Positions 32,533 to 44,332 of a DNA stretch of 64,000 bases are shown here, piece by piece. The position numbers and the translations under genes are program-made. The DNA is from Chalciporus piperatus. Its lineage: Eukaryota > Basidiomycota > Agaricomycetes > Boletales > Boletaceae. Under the pieces are notes generated by a model that worked only from the letters and a program-made list of their open reading frames with translations, searched no databases and was not told where the DNA came from. The stretch's first letter is position 1, and every line of letters starts with the position of its first letter. The DNA is taken from the NCBI GenBank assembly GCA_038093975.1, contig JBBPTG010000028.1:153716-217715 (forward strand). Reading direction: 5' to 3'.

Positions 32533-34201
32533 ATGTCGGTGAACGCGGTCGCACCTCCACTCAGCAGGTGGGTCGCATGGCTTTCTGGGATCTATAGTTC
32601 GGGACAGCCACCCGTGCTGGGCACGGTAGACATCGAGGAGATCGAGAATAAGGCGCGGGAGGTTCTCAAGGATACATGTCAGTAGTTCCTCTCGCTTTCT
32701 CTATGTCCTGGAAGGAATGACGTCCTGAATGCTAATGTCCGTCCATTTCCTTGTAGCTGCGTTCTCCTACGTTTTGAAAGGTGCGGGCACGTCGCAGACA
32801 TGTGCAGAGAACCGGAGGGCACTGGATAGATGGAAGCTCGTCCCGCGGGTGCTCAACAACGTCGCGGAGCGCAACGTCGAGGTATGTCTCAATGGGCGAT
32901 CAATGATGTTGCGTCACGGTGGTTCACATGCCAGTGTTCGATCTATAGACCACGCTCTTTGGCGTTACCTACTCTGCACCCATTTTGATCGCTCCTGTCG
33001 GTGCACAAGCTTTGATGCACAGCGATGCTGAGCTCGGAACGGCACGTGCAGCGGCAAAAGTTGGCGTCCCTATGATCGTCAGCTCTGTCGCGAGTCGATC
33101 CATGGAAGAGATCGCAGAAGCTCAAGGACCGAACGGTCCCCGCTGGTTCCAGCTCTATTGGTAAGTACACCCGAGTCTCTACTATTTCATATCAGGAATT
33201 GAACCAGACAAAGGACCCACTCCGTCGAGGTCACCAAGTCCCTTCTTAGTCGTGCCAAAGCCAGCGGATATACCACACTCGTCATCACGGTCGACACCAT
33301 GCTCATCGGTTGGCGTCCACACGACCACAGCATTCCTTTTAGTTGCACCGGCCACGGGTTTGGTGCGCAACAGGGTATCTCGGACCCAGTGTTCATGAGC
33401 CGTTTTGGTCTCGAGCCTCGCCACGAACGTCCTTCCTTCCCTTTCGACCAAGCGGACACAAAACGGAGAATCGCGGAAGGTGACCCTGCTGCACAACAAG
33501 CGAGGCTTTTGGGAAGTAAATGGGTTGGCGAGGTTGCTTCGGGGATCTTTAGGAGTTGGGACGAGCTTCAGTTCATTAGGGAAAACTGGGACGGACCGAT
33601 CGTCTTGAAAGGAATACTCGCACCCGAGGTATAGATGCAAGGATTGGTGCGCACGTGAAGATCATCTGATCTTGTTCTTTGCAGGACGCTGAGAAAGCTA
33701 TTGACCTCGGTATCGAAGGCATCGTCGTCTCCAATCACGGTATGTCATGTTGTGAATATCTCTCTTTCAGAGAACCAAACGCTCCCTAGGTGGTCGTCAA
33801 GTCGACGGAGCTATCGGAGCTCTCGACGCCCTCGACATGGTCATGCAATCCTCCAAGGTCCGCAAGGCGCAGAGCGAAGGGAAATTCACCGTCCTCTTTG
33901 ACTCCGGTATCCGGACCGGTAGTGACATCCTCAAGGCTCTCGCTTTGGGCGCGCAGGCAGTGTTAAGTACGTTGCCCTCCCTCCGTATATCAACCGACGC
34001 GGTGACTGACAGCAATGCTTATCCGTCTCAGTCGGAAGACCGTTCATGTACGGTCTCGCCATTGCGGGAGAGGCAGGCGTGGAACAGATCTTGATGCAGT
34101 TGATCGCCGACTTCCACCTTACGATGGGTCTCTGTGCGTTTGGCGATGCCAAAGACGTGGTGGGTGCTCGGGAAAAGATCATGGTGAAGATGAATCAATA
34201 G
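32533..34201 (+). CDS. FMN-dependent 2-hydroxyacid dehydrogenase/oxidase
   Basis: Seven exons: 32,533-32,677, 32,757-32,881, 32,949-33,160, 33,214-33,628, 33,685-33,739, 33,790-33,966 and 34,032-34,201; 432 residues. It has the TIM-barrel FMN domain of lactate oxidase, glycolate oxidase and flavocytochrome b2. The fingerprint SNHGGRQ (about residues 315-321) carries the catalytic His and the substrate-binding Arg, and DSGIRTG and GRPF are the FMN phosphate loops. There is no N-terminal cytochrome b5 domain, so it is not a classical CYB2. The acceptor of exon 4 was chosen as CAAAG at 33,209-33,213 because it alone keeps the frame and the conserved QLYW segment. Likely substrate is L-lactate or another short 2-hydroxyacid. 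No clear targeting signal. Confidence 0.88.
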
Positions 34202-34775
34202 ATGTTTGTCATTGTAGTATCAAACTTGCTGTATTTTTGATACGCTGAAGGCTCGTTTCTAGAAGATGTCATACCGTCTTTTGTTCCGGTACAGCCTCAG
34301 GAGCACTCACCCATTCAGATAACCGAGGCGAGCGAAAGCCGAGGAGTCGGTTCTGGAATATAAGTAATCATGGGGGTGTCACCGTCTTACAAGTTACAGC
34401 TGCGTTGTGCGAGGCACACGGGAGCACAGGCCGAACCTTCAACTCCAGTCCGGAACATGGGTGTTGGATTTAGTGCATGTAACGGTTTTAATCTGGTTTG
34501 AGGTGCTGTCCCCACAGTTGAATACAAGGCTATGCATTAACGACATCGGGCATTTGACATTTCCGATACAGTACAGTAGGCCGCACAAACATCCAATCCA
34601 TGCAGGCTTGGTAAGACATGACGTAGGCCGATGGGTTGCGTCATGAGATTTGCATCAAATGGAACGAGGATCCACATACCACCCCGTTAATCTCCTAAAC
34701 ACCCGGGCAGTGAAGAGGAAGAGAGAAAAAATACCAACAAAGATACATATGAATAAAAAAAATTCCAATTTATCA

Positions 34776-36098
34776 TCAACAACAAGGTCCGTTCCGTTGC
34801 TTGCTCGACTCTCCCAAGTTTCCCCTCATCAAACCAAGCCTAATCGTATCCGAGTTCTCTTGCACATGCAACGTCCTAGCGTCGATGGCCTCCTCGTGGT
34901 CCCAGCGCATCACGACTCGGCGAGCGATATACTCGAACACATCGTGGACGCCTTCTCCCGTCTTTGCAGACGTGAAGAATAATTTTGGTCGTTGCTCTGG
35001 CGGTGGAGGAAAGTAAGATATGGGGTCCGCAGTACATGTCGGCGTTGGTGGCGTGACTGCAGCTGCTCGGTCATAATCTCGTGTGAACAAACTGGGGGTG
35101 ATAGTGGGCGCCGAAGACGAGGACGTGCTTGATGATGATTTCATACGCCTTGGTCCCCTTATGGGCGATGAAGGGCGGGAAGATACGGATGGAGGTAATG
35201 GGGATGACCGAGCAGATGCGTATACGTCGAACAGAGACGAAGCGGGGGTATGAAAGGATGTGAAACCAGTGTGTGTAGATGTCAAGGTGCCATTGTTGTA
35301 CTGGGAGTTTGAGCTGTTCCATGAATATGTCTTTGAGGTGCTCCCATGGAGACGATGATGGTTGATATCGATGGATTGCGACCGTAAGATCGACGAAGGG
35401 TCGGAAACGTAGATATCGTATGGATGACTCATTTCGTCCGAGGTGTCGTCTTGGTCGACAATGATAGGTAGTACTTCTTCGACAGGCGAGGACGGACGAG
35501 GGGATGATGGGGGTACTAGTTGGTCCAAGAAACGGAGCGCTTCTGCTTCAGAGACGACAGACGTCGAATCGTTGACATTGGTATTGACAAGATCTGTCTT
35601 GTTTCCAACGACGACACAGCAATAGTTTTCCAGGTCCGCATCGTAAAGAGGTGCCCGTTCACGAAATTCTGCCCACCATTTCGTGAGACTTGTAAGGGTA
35701 TCGGGCTGGTTCACATCGAACATGAGTAAGGCAGCATCTGCACCACGAAAGAACGCCGTCGATAAGCTCGAGAATCGTTCTTGCCCTGCGGTATCCTAGA
35801 TACGAAGGTCGTACGACAAATCAGCTTTGAATGTACTGAGCAGACGGAAGGATATGGACCCAGATTTGGAGAGTAACAACTTCATCTTGTTTTGTAGGAT
35901 GTGGCAAAGTTTTCGCAATGAAATCTGCACCGATGGTAGCTCTATAACCGGTAGAGAAACGACCCGAAATATACTGGGATAAGAGACCTCGGTGAGTCAC
36001 GCGAGCGCGTTTTTGTAAATACTGAGACATACCTGCGAACGAAGGCTAGTTTTACCAACGCCTGAAGCGCCAATGACTACAAGTTTAACCGTTGGCAT
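34776..36098 (-). CDS. Rab7-like small GTPase with a large internal insertion
   Basis: Exons 36,033-36,098, 35,860-35,973 and 34,776-35,795; 399 residues against about 205 for Rab7. GTPase motifs are intact: P-loop GASGVGKT (10-17), switch I Thr in YRATIGADF (about 32-40), DTAGQE (61-66), NKTD (125-128) and the SAK base motif (336-338). Between the last two lies an insertion of about 190 Ser/Pro-rich residues, where Rab7 has about 30. The C-terminus ends Cys-Cys, a substrate for Rab geranylgeranyl transferase. It should act on late endosome/vacuole membranes. The insertion has no stops and its frame is maintained, so it looks like real coding sequence; it could be a regulatory loop. Confidence 0.85.
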
Positions 36099-36325
36099 GG
36101 GCGCTTTTCTGTGGGCAGTTGATTAGCATATGGAATCTCATCAAGTTCGGGCACAGGCATTCGGGTCGTCTATAACCCTTGCGGCCGCCTGCCATTATCC
36201 ATACATAGGAGCCCACCCAAACACGACCAAAGCTTGTCGAGTCTGGCCTTGGGCTCAGTAGATCGTTCAGATCCAACTGTATAGTCGTGGTCGCTGTCGA
36301 AATCACGACCAAATTTGTGACGAGA

Positions 36326-36724
36326 ATGGATGAGAGCACACCACCACCCCCAGATCACGACTCTACACCCCCGCCACCACCACCAGCGGCTGCGGCAGGC
36401 TCTCCGACAGATTTCTTGAAAGCTGTGGTTGGGAAGCGGGTAATCGTGCGTTTAACATCGGGCGTCGACTATCGTGGTACGTTTTCGTTTGTGCAGCAGT
36501 GGTTACTCGAGATTTGAACTTTTACCAGGCATTCTGTCATGTCTTGACGGATACATGAACATCGCGCTTGAGCAGACTGAAGAGCACGTGAATGGTGTTG
36601 TCACGAACCAATACGGGGATGCGTTCATCAGAGGGAATAATGGTGAATGCTCTCAAGTGTGTCTGTGACTTATCTCTTATGCATCTTTGCAGTGTTGTAC
36701 ATATCAGCGGCAGAAGTGATATAA
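36326..36724 (+). CDS. LSM6: U6 snRNA-associated Sm-like protein LSm6
   Basis: Exons 36,326-36,476, 36,529-36,642 and 36,693-36,724; 98 residues. The Sm fold is complete: Sm1 with GVDYRG and LDGYMNIALEQTEE, Sm2 with IRGNNVLYI. These are nearly invariant in LSm6. A Pro/Ala-rich N-terminal extension of about 27 residues precedes the Sm domain. LSm6 is part of the LSm1-7 ring (mRNA decay) and LSm2-8 ring (U6 snRNA). The gene is divergent from the Rab7-like gene, with 227 bp between starts. Confidence 0.93.
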
Positions 36725-37242
36725 AACGTCACAAATTTGAAAATGGCACCTCGATCCGTGTATGTGTATGACTTTTATTAACCACATCGACTTGCGCATG
36801 GTACTCAGGCCCAATGTGATAGAGCTTGCGCTTTGGAGCGGAGGGTTTCTCCGTTGTAAACGTGCCATTTCTGCTGTCAGTCGTCGAGCCTATTATACGA
36901 CGCCTTTTGCGAGCTTTCCTCGTGGTTGTCGGAATTTATCATGATTTTGGAGGATATATCGAGAGCGTGCAGTACATATTTAGATCTTACCATCCAACGT
37001 TTCCATCAGTCCACGCTGCGAATAAACGTGCGATAAAGACAGGGGCTATTTAACCACCATGTGACGTGTCACGTGGACCTCCATTATGACCATTCCCTCA
37101 GGGCCATTCAGTTTCAGCATGTGGACTGTTGCAACGTCCCATCACCCCACCTCGCGACACCGCTCAAGAACGGCGCTCACGACTGGTCAGTTTGTGCACA
37201 TCTTGTCTCTTGAATTTCTGACCGGGCTTTACTTCCAGGACA

Positions 37243-38207
37243 ATGTCCACTGCTGACGATGCCCCCGACTCCGTGACCGACACACTCATCCGAGGATTCG
37301 TCATGATCATCTTCTCAGAAATTGGCGACAAAACCTTTCTCATCGCGGCTATTCTGGCAATGCGCCATCCTCGTCTTGTAGTCTTTGCAGGTGCCTTCAG
37401 CTCTCTGCTCCTGATGTCGTTGCTATCCGCCGAGTTGGGTCACCTGCTTCCGAAGCTCATACCGCGACAATGGATACAAATAGCGACGGGGGTTTTATTT
37501 CTGGTGTTTGGATCCAAAATGATGATGGAAGCACGAAAGATACAGAGTGGCAGTGAAAAAATGGAGGAAGAGATGCGGGAAGCGGCGGAGGAAATTGAGA
37601 TGGACGCTGTTAAACAAGAAAACGCGCCATCGAACGGTCAATCTATTCCTTTGGAACGTCTCGAGGAGGGTGAAGTACGAAGCCCAACTACCGCTCGAAA
37701 ATCGACGGGGCCCGAGATCATAGAGGGTGCACGCAACTTGTGCAACCTGGTTTTAGGACCAGTGTTTGTCCAATCGTTCGTCCTGACGTTCTTCGGCGAG
37801 TGGGGAGACAGGAGTCAGTTTGCAACCATGGCGCTGGGTGCTACACATGTGCGTCCGTTTTAGTCGTCGTATTCGGGTGACCCTTGTGCGGTGGAGGCTG
37901 ACACTGGTTCTGTTTTCTTTCCGCGGAAAAAGAACGTTTATCTCGTCACCATCGGAACCGTCATCGGACACACAGCTTGTACCAGCCTCGCCGTTTTAGC
38001 GGGTCGGTTTGTCTCCACCAAAATATCCGTCAAGCACGGTACGTCTCGACTGTTCTTGACGATCGTACTCTAACACGTATCCATTTTTCTGCAGTCACTT
38101 TCGGGGGAGCAGCACTCTTCTTGATATTTGGCGTGATCTACCTATTCGAATCTCTTGTAGGCTCAGCAGAGGGACTTATGATACCCATCGAAGGATCGGC
38201 CGTATAA
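37243..38207 (+). CDS. GDT1: Gdt1/TMEM165-family Golgi Mn2+/Ca2+ transporter
   Basis: Exons 37,243-37,848, 37,933-38,038 and 38,095-38,207; 274 residues. Two copies of the family's E-x-G-D-[KR] motif are present, EIGDKT at about 26-31 and EWGDRS at about 186-191, each inside a three-helix half of the inverted-repeat fold. The halves are separated by a charged loop (about residues 100-165). UPF0016 proteins exchange Mn2+/Ca2+ for protons in the Golgi and are needed for glycosylation. No cleavable signal peptide of usual length is seen; the first helix could act as an anchor. Acceptor of exon 2 (AAAAAG at 37,932) is purine-rich but keeps the frame. Confidence 0.9.
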
Positions 38208-38366
38208 CTTATCTGGCTCGACTTATGCCCTGGCCCTGCGCATATGTAATTTACCTGCATTATACTTAGAGATCACCACAAGCACGAGCTCATGTGTTGG
38301 TTAAATCCTGGTCCTACCGGTCCTACACTCAGGACGACTGATGGCTTTCCAGAAAGGGAAGTGCTC

Positions 38367-38400
38367 CTCGGCTCGGCTCGTTCTTTGTAGCCGAGCCGAG
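38367..38400. repeat. 12-bp perfect hairpin upstream of the isomerase gene
   Basis: CTCGGCTCGGCT at 38,367-38,378 pairs with AGCCGAGCCGAG at 38,389-38,400, leaving a 10-nt loop. It is GC-rich (9 of 12 pairs GC) and ends 50 bp before the ATG at 38,451, so it probably lies in the 5' leader or proximal promoter. Confidence 0.85.
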
Positions 38401-38450
38401 CTCGAAATCACCCGTTCAAACCCCAAATCCACTTCCACCTTACAACTACC

Positions 38451-39767
38451 ATGGCTAATGCAAACTTGAAGTATATCAAGGTATCCCAACCATATCCCTT
38501 CGTTCTCCACTTTGAACTGTCCAGGTATGCTTGCCATATTCTTGAGAGAAACAAGGAATCCGTGCAGCTCGAAATTGCACGCCGCTAACTTGTGCTCTGT
38601 GTCCGTGTATATGTACAGAGGACCCGTAAACGCATTTACCACAGAGTGAGTAGAACACTCGACCATCATATCATTTGCGTCACCGTGATGGGTACCCTAT
38701 CAGCTGAGTGATCCATCTACGTACCTACAGGTTCTGGACAGAATATGGCTCCATATTCGATAAAGTATCAACTGGCGATTTTGGTGACATTCGCGTCGTC
38801 GTTCTTTCTTCTGCTCTTCCCAAGATCTTCTCGGCAGGGATCGACTGTGAGGTAGAATCAACTCGACGTGGCACCCGTACTGACCAGTATTGCTACCCTC
38901 AGTCGAAGGATTATCTGTCGAGCCCTCTAGTGATGGCGCACGCACAGCGTATAACCTACGTGCGCATATATTGACATTCCAGCGTGCCATTTCCGCTCCG
39001 GAACGTTGTCCTGTTCCTGTGATTGCGGCTGTCCATGGGATTGCGTACGGTCTTGCTCTGGACATCATCGCTGCATGCGATATCAGATATGCGTCATCTG
39101 ATACCAAGTTTGCGATCAAGGTGAGGATTCCAACTTTTTGGCGTTGTTGTGGTTGACTCGCGGGTAACTGAAATCTGTGTCGTTTACAGGAAGTTGATGT
39201 CGGTCTAGCAGCTGACATTGGCGTCCTTGCTCGCTTGCCAAAGATCGTCGGCAATCTTTCGCTGGTACACGAACTGGCATACACAGCACGTCCCTTTTTC
39301 AGTGCCGAAGCACAGCAACTCGGTCTTGTCTCACGCATAGTGGAAGCAAGTCCGGGAAAAGGGAGAGAAGCCGTCGTAGACGCTGCACTGGGGGTCGCCA
39401 AGGAAATTGCACGTAAGAGCCCTGTTGCTGTGATGGGCACGAAACATTTGCTATTGCATGCGAGGGACCACAGGTGAGTCTCTCCCCCTTTTCCCTGATG
39501 CTTGCGCTTCAACGTTGTGCCCTTCTTTCTTCTTTCCTGTGACGTCGTAGCGTTGCTGAGAACCTCGAGTATACGGCTACCTGGAACTCAGGGACCCTGC
39601 AAACAACTGTGAGTTGCTGTTCAATGTCAACATGCCTGTGCTCGGTTGATCGAACAATGCTGATTTGGCAGGACCTGCTTGAAGCGGTGCAGGCAGCACA
39701 ATCAAAGTCTGCGAATGCGCTTGAATTTTCACGCCTGTTGCCCGTTCCTGTCAAGTCAAAGCTTTAG
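38451..39767 (+). CDS. Peroxisomal delta3,5-delta2,4-dienoyl-CoA isomerase-like protein
   Basis: Seven exons: 38,451-38,524, 38,619-38,645, 38,731-38,846, 38,903-39,120, 39,190-39,473, 39,551-39,608 and 39,672-39,767; 290 residues, normal for the family. Crotonase fold blocks are present: SAGID oxyanion loop (about 78-82), PVPVIAAVHG helix and the KEVDVGLAADIG segment. In that segment Glu146 and Asp154 match the two catalytic acids of dienoyl-CoA isomerase (ECH1) rather than a plain hydratase. The protein ends Ser-Lys-Leu, a PTS1 peroxisomal signal, so it should serve beta-oxidation of unsaturated fatty acids. Donor of intron 3 is GTGAGG at 38,847, chosen for frame. An exon-1 relic of this gene occurs at 53,706-53,823. 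Confidence 0.88.
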
Positions 39768-40042
39768 TATTCATCTATTGATTTTTCGGGGGCCCGACTA
39801 ATCATGTATTTCAAGTTGGAAGGAGGCGAAACCATTTGGATTTTCAGGCAAGTATGGCCTTCCTTTTAAGTCAGCCGCCGAACAGAGCGCTCGCCACCAA
39901 TTGATCCTGTATTGTAGAAAGATGCAGAAAATAAAATCTCGTTGAAAACACAAATGTATTCTCAAATAGACGAACACAAAACAAATCGAAAAATTAAGAT
40001 TCGAGCTTTACTTGTGCATGCGATGCTTTCCTCCATTGTTTG

Positions 40043-41445
40043 TCACTCCGACCCTCGCAACAGCAACGACCCATATTCCTTCTGCCTCACTTGTATTGCG
40101 ATGAACTGCTTGGATATCGACCTGACAAGCCTCCATGTTTCACTCCGTGAAGCTGGCAGAGACGCACTTTTATCGTCCTCCCTCCAACAGATAAAGTCGA
40201 GGTTCGGAAAAAGTTGTGCCATCAAACCAGCTATCTCTCCCACCTTCGCAATCGGACACGATGACACACCGACTTCCAAAAGGCCAATCTGGGTGTTTGT
40301 CCAGTCCCCCGGAACAGCCGCCGTGAGAGGGGCTGAGGGGTCGAAAACGAGTCCGAGTGATCGAAGTTGCTGGCAATGTTGTGCGATGTACGCGACACCA
40401 TACATAGTCATTTGAGAAACAACCAGTGTACCTGCATCTGTAATCCAGCTCGTCCCCGTACCAATCTTCAGTTCTTGCAAATGTGGCCAGTTCTTAGCCA
40501 TTTGCATCACCTTCTCATCATCGAGAAGCGGGGCGAAGAAGTTCTCGAGTAAGATGCTGGTAAGGTTTTTGAATTTGAAGAGAGCGTCAAGAGCGTTTTC
40601 CGGGAGGTTAGATATGGGTGTGAGATGGCGAACGGCGTTGATGACCCGATACTCGAGCTTCAAAAGCTTTTTATCGTCGAAAGGCGTCACGAGATCTTTC
40701 AGGAACTGTGCAACCTGTGCACCCTGAGCAGGCCCCAAAATCTCGAAGCGTACTTGTTGAGGTGAAAGCCGTAGGTTGGCCAAATACTCGGTTGCCTTGT
40801 CAAGTTGGGATCCACTGGCACCAAGGGAAAAGCGGGTGAGGTTCGGGAGGAATGTGCCAGTCACCCTATCCCAGCTGTTATGATTGGGAAGGAAAACGGT
40901 GAATGACTTCAGCTCCGTGGATTGCATGAGGTGTTTCATCGCTCTTTTGTCAAGCGGACCCGCAGCGATGGAAGATAGATTTTGGGCGTGGCAGACAAAA
41001 TCGGAGATGCGATAGCAGACCTCAGTGGGAGGATCGACACAGTGAAACTCCTTGGAGTTGGGGAAGTATTTGTGAAGGAAGGATACGAGGGAGACTTTGA
41101 ATTGCGGCCACGACGGTCCGGCAAGGTGGAGCGAAACAAGAGTGCGCGGGAGAATGTAACGTAAAATAGACATGGATTCGCCATCGTCCACTTTCCAAAC
41201 GATGTGCTTCAGATTCGGCAAGAGTCCACTTCCAGGTTCGCAAGGAAAGTCGGAGAGGATGCGCAGCACATGACACTCGCCATTCCATTTTTGCCGTACT
41301 GGGTATCCTACCGAGTGCACACGACGTGCGTACTTTTGAAAGATGATAAAGTCTTCCGGTGTCAGAGGCCTGTCGATAGACTAGTTCCTGGCCTTATCAG
41401 CTCCAACTACAGCCAAATGAGAAAGGTTGCTCACGAAGGTGCCAT
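40043..41445 (-). CDS. F-box/LRR-type protein, possibly lacking its F-box
   Basis: Main exon 40,043-41,369 encodes 442 residues with a leucine-rich pattern (LPNL, LKSF, LPNLTRFSLGA-type strands), as in the substrate-recognition half of Agaricomycete F-box proteins. The exon opens with an RPLTPEDF-like segment that normally follows the F-box exon. Upstream, a GTGAGC donor at 41,434 gives a tiny first exon (41,435-41,445) starting ATG, total 445 residues; I could not find an F-box in any frame upstream to 41,640. Either the F-box exon lies beyond a longer intron or has been lost. F-box proteins deliver targets to SCF ubiquitin ligases; without the F-box this would not work. Confidence 0.65.
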
Positions 41446-41633
41446 CGGCCGGATCCTCGGAAACTTCTATCATTTCCCCACGAAAGACTTGTGGGTCCCT
41501 GACTCGACATAGAGTCATGGTATCCATCACTGGCATATGCATCCCCCGCATATCGGCGCATCCCTTGTATCCCCCTCTCGCTATTTCGCACAACCGTTAG
41601 TATCTATCGGGACCTCCATCTGCCAAACTCACC

Positions 41634-42266
41634 ATGTCCAACTCCGTTGCTCCCGGCGCTCAACCACCGGGTGGGCAGTACTCCCCAAAACCCGTCGTGG
41701 ATTTCTATACCAAGTTATGGCCCATTTTGAAATAGACGGTGCAGCCTCCAAGCCTGAGGGTCGGGGACTGAACGGAATTATACTTTGGTGAGATGAGGAA
41801 GGTCACTCTATGCTAATTGAATTTGTGTTCACCCGTAACGCGTTGAATTTTCCTAGACCTTGGAAGTTCAGTTCCTCGACGACAATGAAATCCTAAGAGA
41901 CGCTGTCATGAACGTGCTCGGAAAGTCTATAGGGCCCCCGAGGCCAATCGAGCAGAAAAATAACGCCCAGACTTGGGCCCACTTCGCCAGCATCGACTTC
42001 CGACTCACTGAGCACAGTGCGGGCGACATTCTGGTCCGCTTTTCAGGCTGGTCTCTTACACCATTAACATGGTCGAGCCGACTATGGGGCTCGGGTTGGA
42101 CTCTTCGCTGAAACGAGGACAAAAACTCAGCAAGGCTGATTGCGCTACCATCCTTCACGGGTTTGGACACGCGTTCGAGTTGCGGCATGAACATCAGTCC
42201 AAGAGAAGGGAAAGATCACCTTCAACGACAAGGACACTGTCTACAAGAATACGAGTCGAGCAATAA
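41634..42266 (+). pseudogene. Dead astacin-like metallopeptidase relic
   Basis: The segment resembles the intact metallopeptidase at 54,088-56,068. It has an ATG at 41,634, an in-frame stop after about 33 codons, a Leu-x-Val-x-Phe-Leu-Asp block near 41,860, and a zinc-site-like stretch near 42,150-42,200. In that stretch the catalytic Glu of HEFGH is replaced by Gly (HGFGH), and the block is in a different frame from the upstream part. No Met-turn exon follows. Several frameshifts and the lost catalytic residue make it non-functional. Confidence 0.75.
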
Positions 42267-42689
42267 AAATGTAGTCAAAAGCCAGACCCTCGAGACGCAC
42301 AAGCCTTCGGTTATGTAAATTTACGCTCAGGGATGTGGGGCGTTCGCTGCTGTCGAGGCAGGAACAAGGTAATGCGAGTTCAAAGGGGATGGAGTGATAC
42401 ATCCAGACGGGGATGATAAGAGAGGAGTGCGAGATATGAGCAAGGAAGTAAATTCGTCGTCGTTCGGCGTTCGGCGTTCTTCGTTCGGCTTCGGGCTTGG
42501 GCTTTAGCAGTAAACTTGATATTGATTCAACGGATTCTAGCAAGTACAGTACATGTATTTAAAAGTAGGCAGGGCAGACAAAGAGTATAAAGCACAATAT
42601 TTGGTCATCAATGCATGGACTGTCGAAGCGATGGTCATAGCACTGCACAAGGCGTGCCACGTGGTCCGTGCTCTACGAGGCGCAGACGG

Positions 42690-44270
42690 TCACAGCAAGC
42701 AGAAGGGGAGGTTAATAAGGGGAAGGAAGAATGATTTGATGTTCCGAAGCTCTCCGTAGAGGGTCTCGACGGCTCCCTCTCTATAGGGCAGCAAGGGGAG
42801 CTCGAACTTTTCGAGGCCGCTGAGCAAAGTACGAGGTTGAGCATCGGGCGAGGGGCCTGTCACGGAAATGTTGGCAAAATTCCTGATGTCACCATGCCTG
42901 AAATCCAGACCAAGACTTTTGAGGCCTGGAATGTAAAGGTTGCGGAGGAGATGAGGGTAACAACTGGTGGGAAGGTCTACGATGACAAGGTCAGTCAAAT
43001 CAAGAAGCTGGATTGGACCATCTAGCGTGGTATCTCGCGGTGTTCCGAATGGTGGTCCCCATGGGTCTAGGAAATGTAGACTAAGTTTCTTCAGCTTCGG
43101 AGAACCCCGCAAGATGGTGATTAACTGCGGCCAGGGCATGCCAGGTTCGTCCATTTGAAATCCGAGGTCGAGGTGTGTAAGATTAGGTGCGGATGAGATC
43201 CAGTGCTGATTCCAGTCCACGTGCACCCCCCAAAACGCTATTCGTTCGAGATGTGGCGCTAACCCACCGAAAAGAGTGAGGAATGATTCAGGTGGGTAGG
43301 TGTCGTAGACACTCCTGCTGGGCCTTATATGCATGTCTACCTGGAGTTGCAAAGTGGTAAGCTGGGCAGCGGCAGGGATGGATGGCTGAGAGGCGGCTTC
43401 AAGAAATTCCTCCATGAATCCAGATCTCGAGAATCTCATCTTCATGGAGCGCCAGCGATGCACACGCGCAAGCAGCAATGCGTAGCCTGAGGCCCCCGAG
43501 GAAAGTGTCGTACAGTCGATGTCTATGGGGAGGTCTTTGGTTCGTTCCAAAAAATAAGCAATGTGGTGGTCCGGTGTACGTGGAGTGATTGTGATGGAAG
43601 TCCAGAGAGACGGGGTCGCGACTGCCACATCATGCCAGTAGCGGCAGACCTGGGAAACGACGCTTATGAAAGAGGCCGGGACTCGGGGGCGACCTCCTAC
43701 TGGTACATCCGCCATGGCATTGCTATCAGCGAGACCAGAGTCTGTCTGGTGTGCGATGCCGAACTGAAAAACGTGCGAGAGTAATTCTGGAGGCAACTTT
43801 TCGTCGCCAGTGACATAGCATTGTCTGGGTAGGGCATCCCGAGGCCGTTCTCCACGTTCAACTGTGCTCCATATACAAGTGAGTGGACGGTGAGCAGCCT
43901 ACAGAAATGACTACTGATACTAACCACCAAGGTTGTTCCTGTCTTCCTTAGGCAGACGCAGGAACTTTGGGATGAACTTGAAGGGAGTCATTTCCTCTGA
44001 GTTGCAGTCACCGGGGTTGTTCGAGTACCAACAGTTGATTGGTGTCTTCCGAAGAATGTGAGATCTACGAAGGACCAAGTTCGGTGGCCCGAGCTTTCCG
44101 ATTCTGGTTGCTGCTCGAAGTCGAGGTTGCAATTTGCTCACTCTTCGTTTCTCGCGGCCGGCAGCTACATATGCACTTGTTTTTCGGACGAAGCTTGATG
44201 TCATCATGATTGATGGAATGGTTTCAGCTGTACGCTGGTTACTTGCATCCATGCACTGCCTTTCCATCAT
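42690..44270 (-). CDS. F-box-like protein
   Basis: Two exons, 43,925-44,270 and 42,690-43,861 (63-bp intron, phase 1), encode 505 residues. An F-box-like motif (LPPELLSHVF, about residue 137) is followed by the VCRYWHDVAVATPSLWTSI segment typical of basidiomycete F-box-like proteins, and then a leucine-rich region to the C-terminus. It would recruit targets to an SCF ubiquitin ligase. The first exon is basic and less convincing; the start at 44,270 lies only 62 bp from the divergent ATG at 44,333, so the true start may be a Met further inside, such as the pair near residue 22. Confidence 0.75.
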
Positions 44271-44332
44271 GATCCTGGTCTACTACTATAAGATCAGTCG
44301 GCTACAATGCGATATCATCGCTCTTCTCTACT

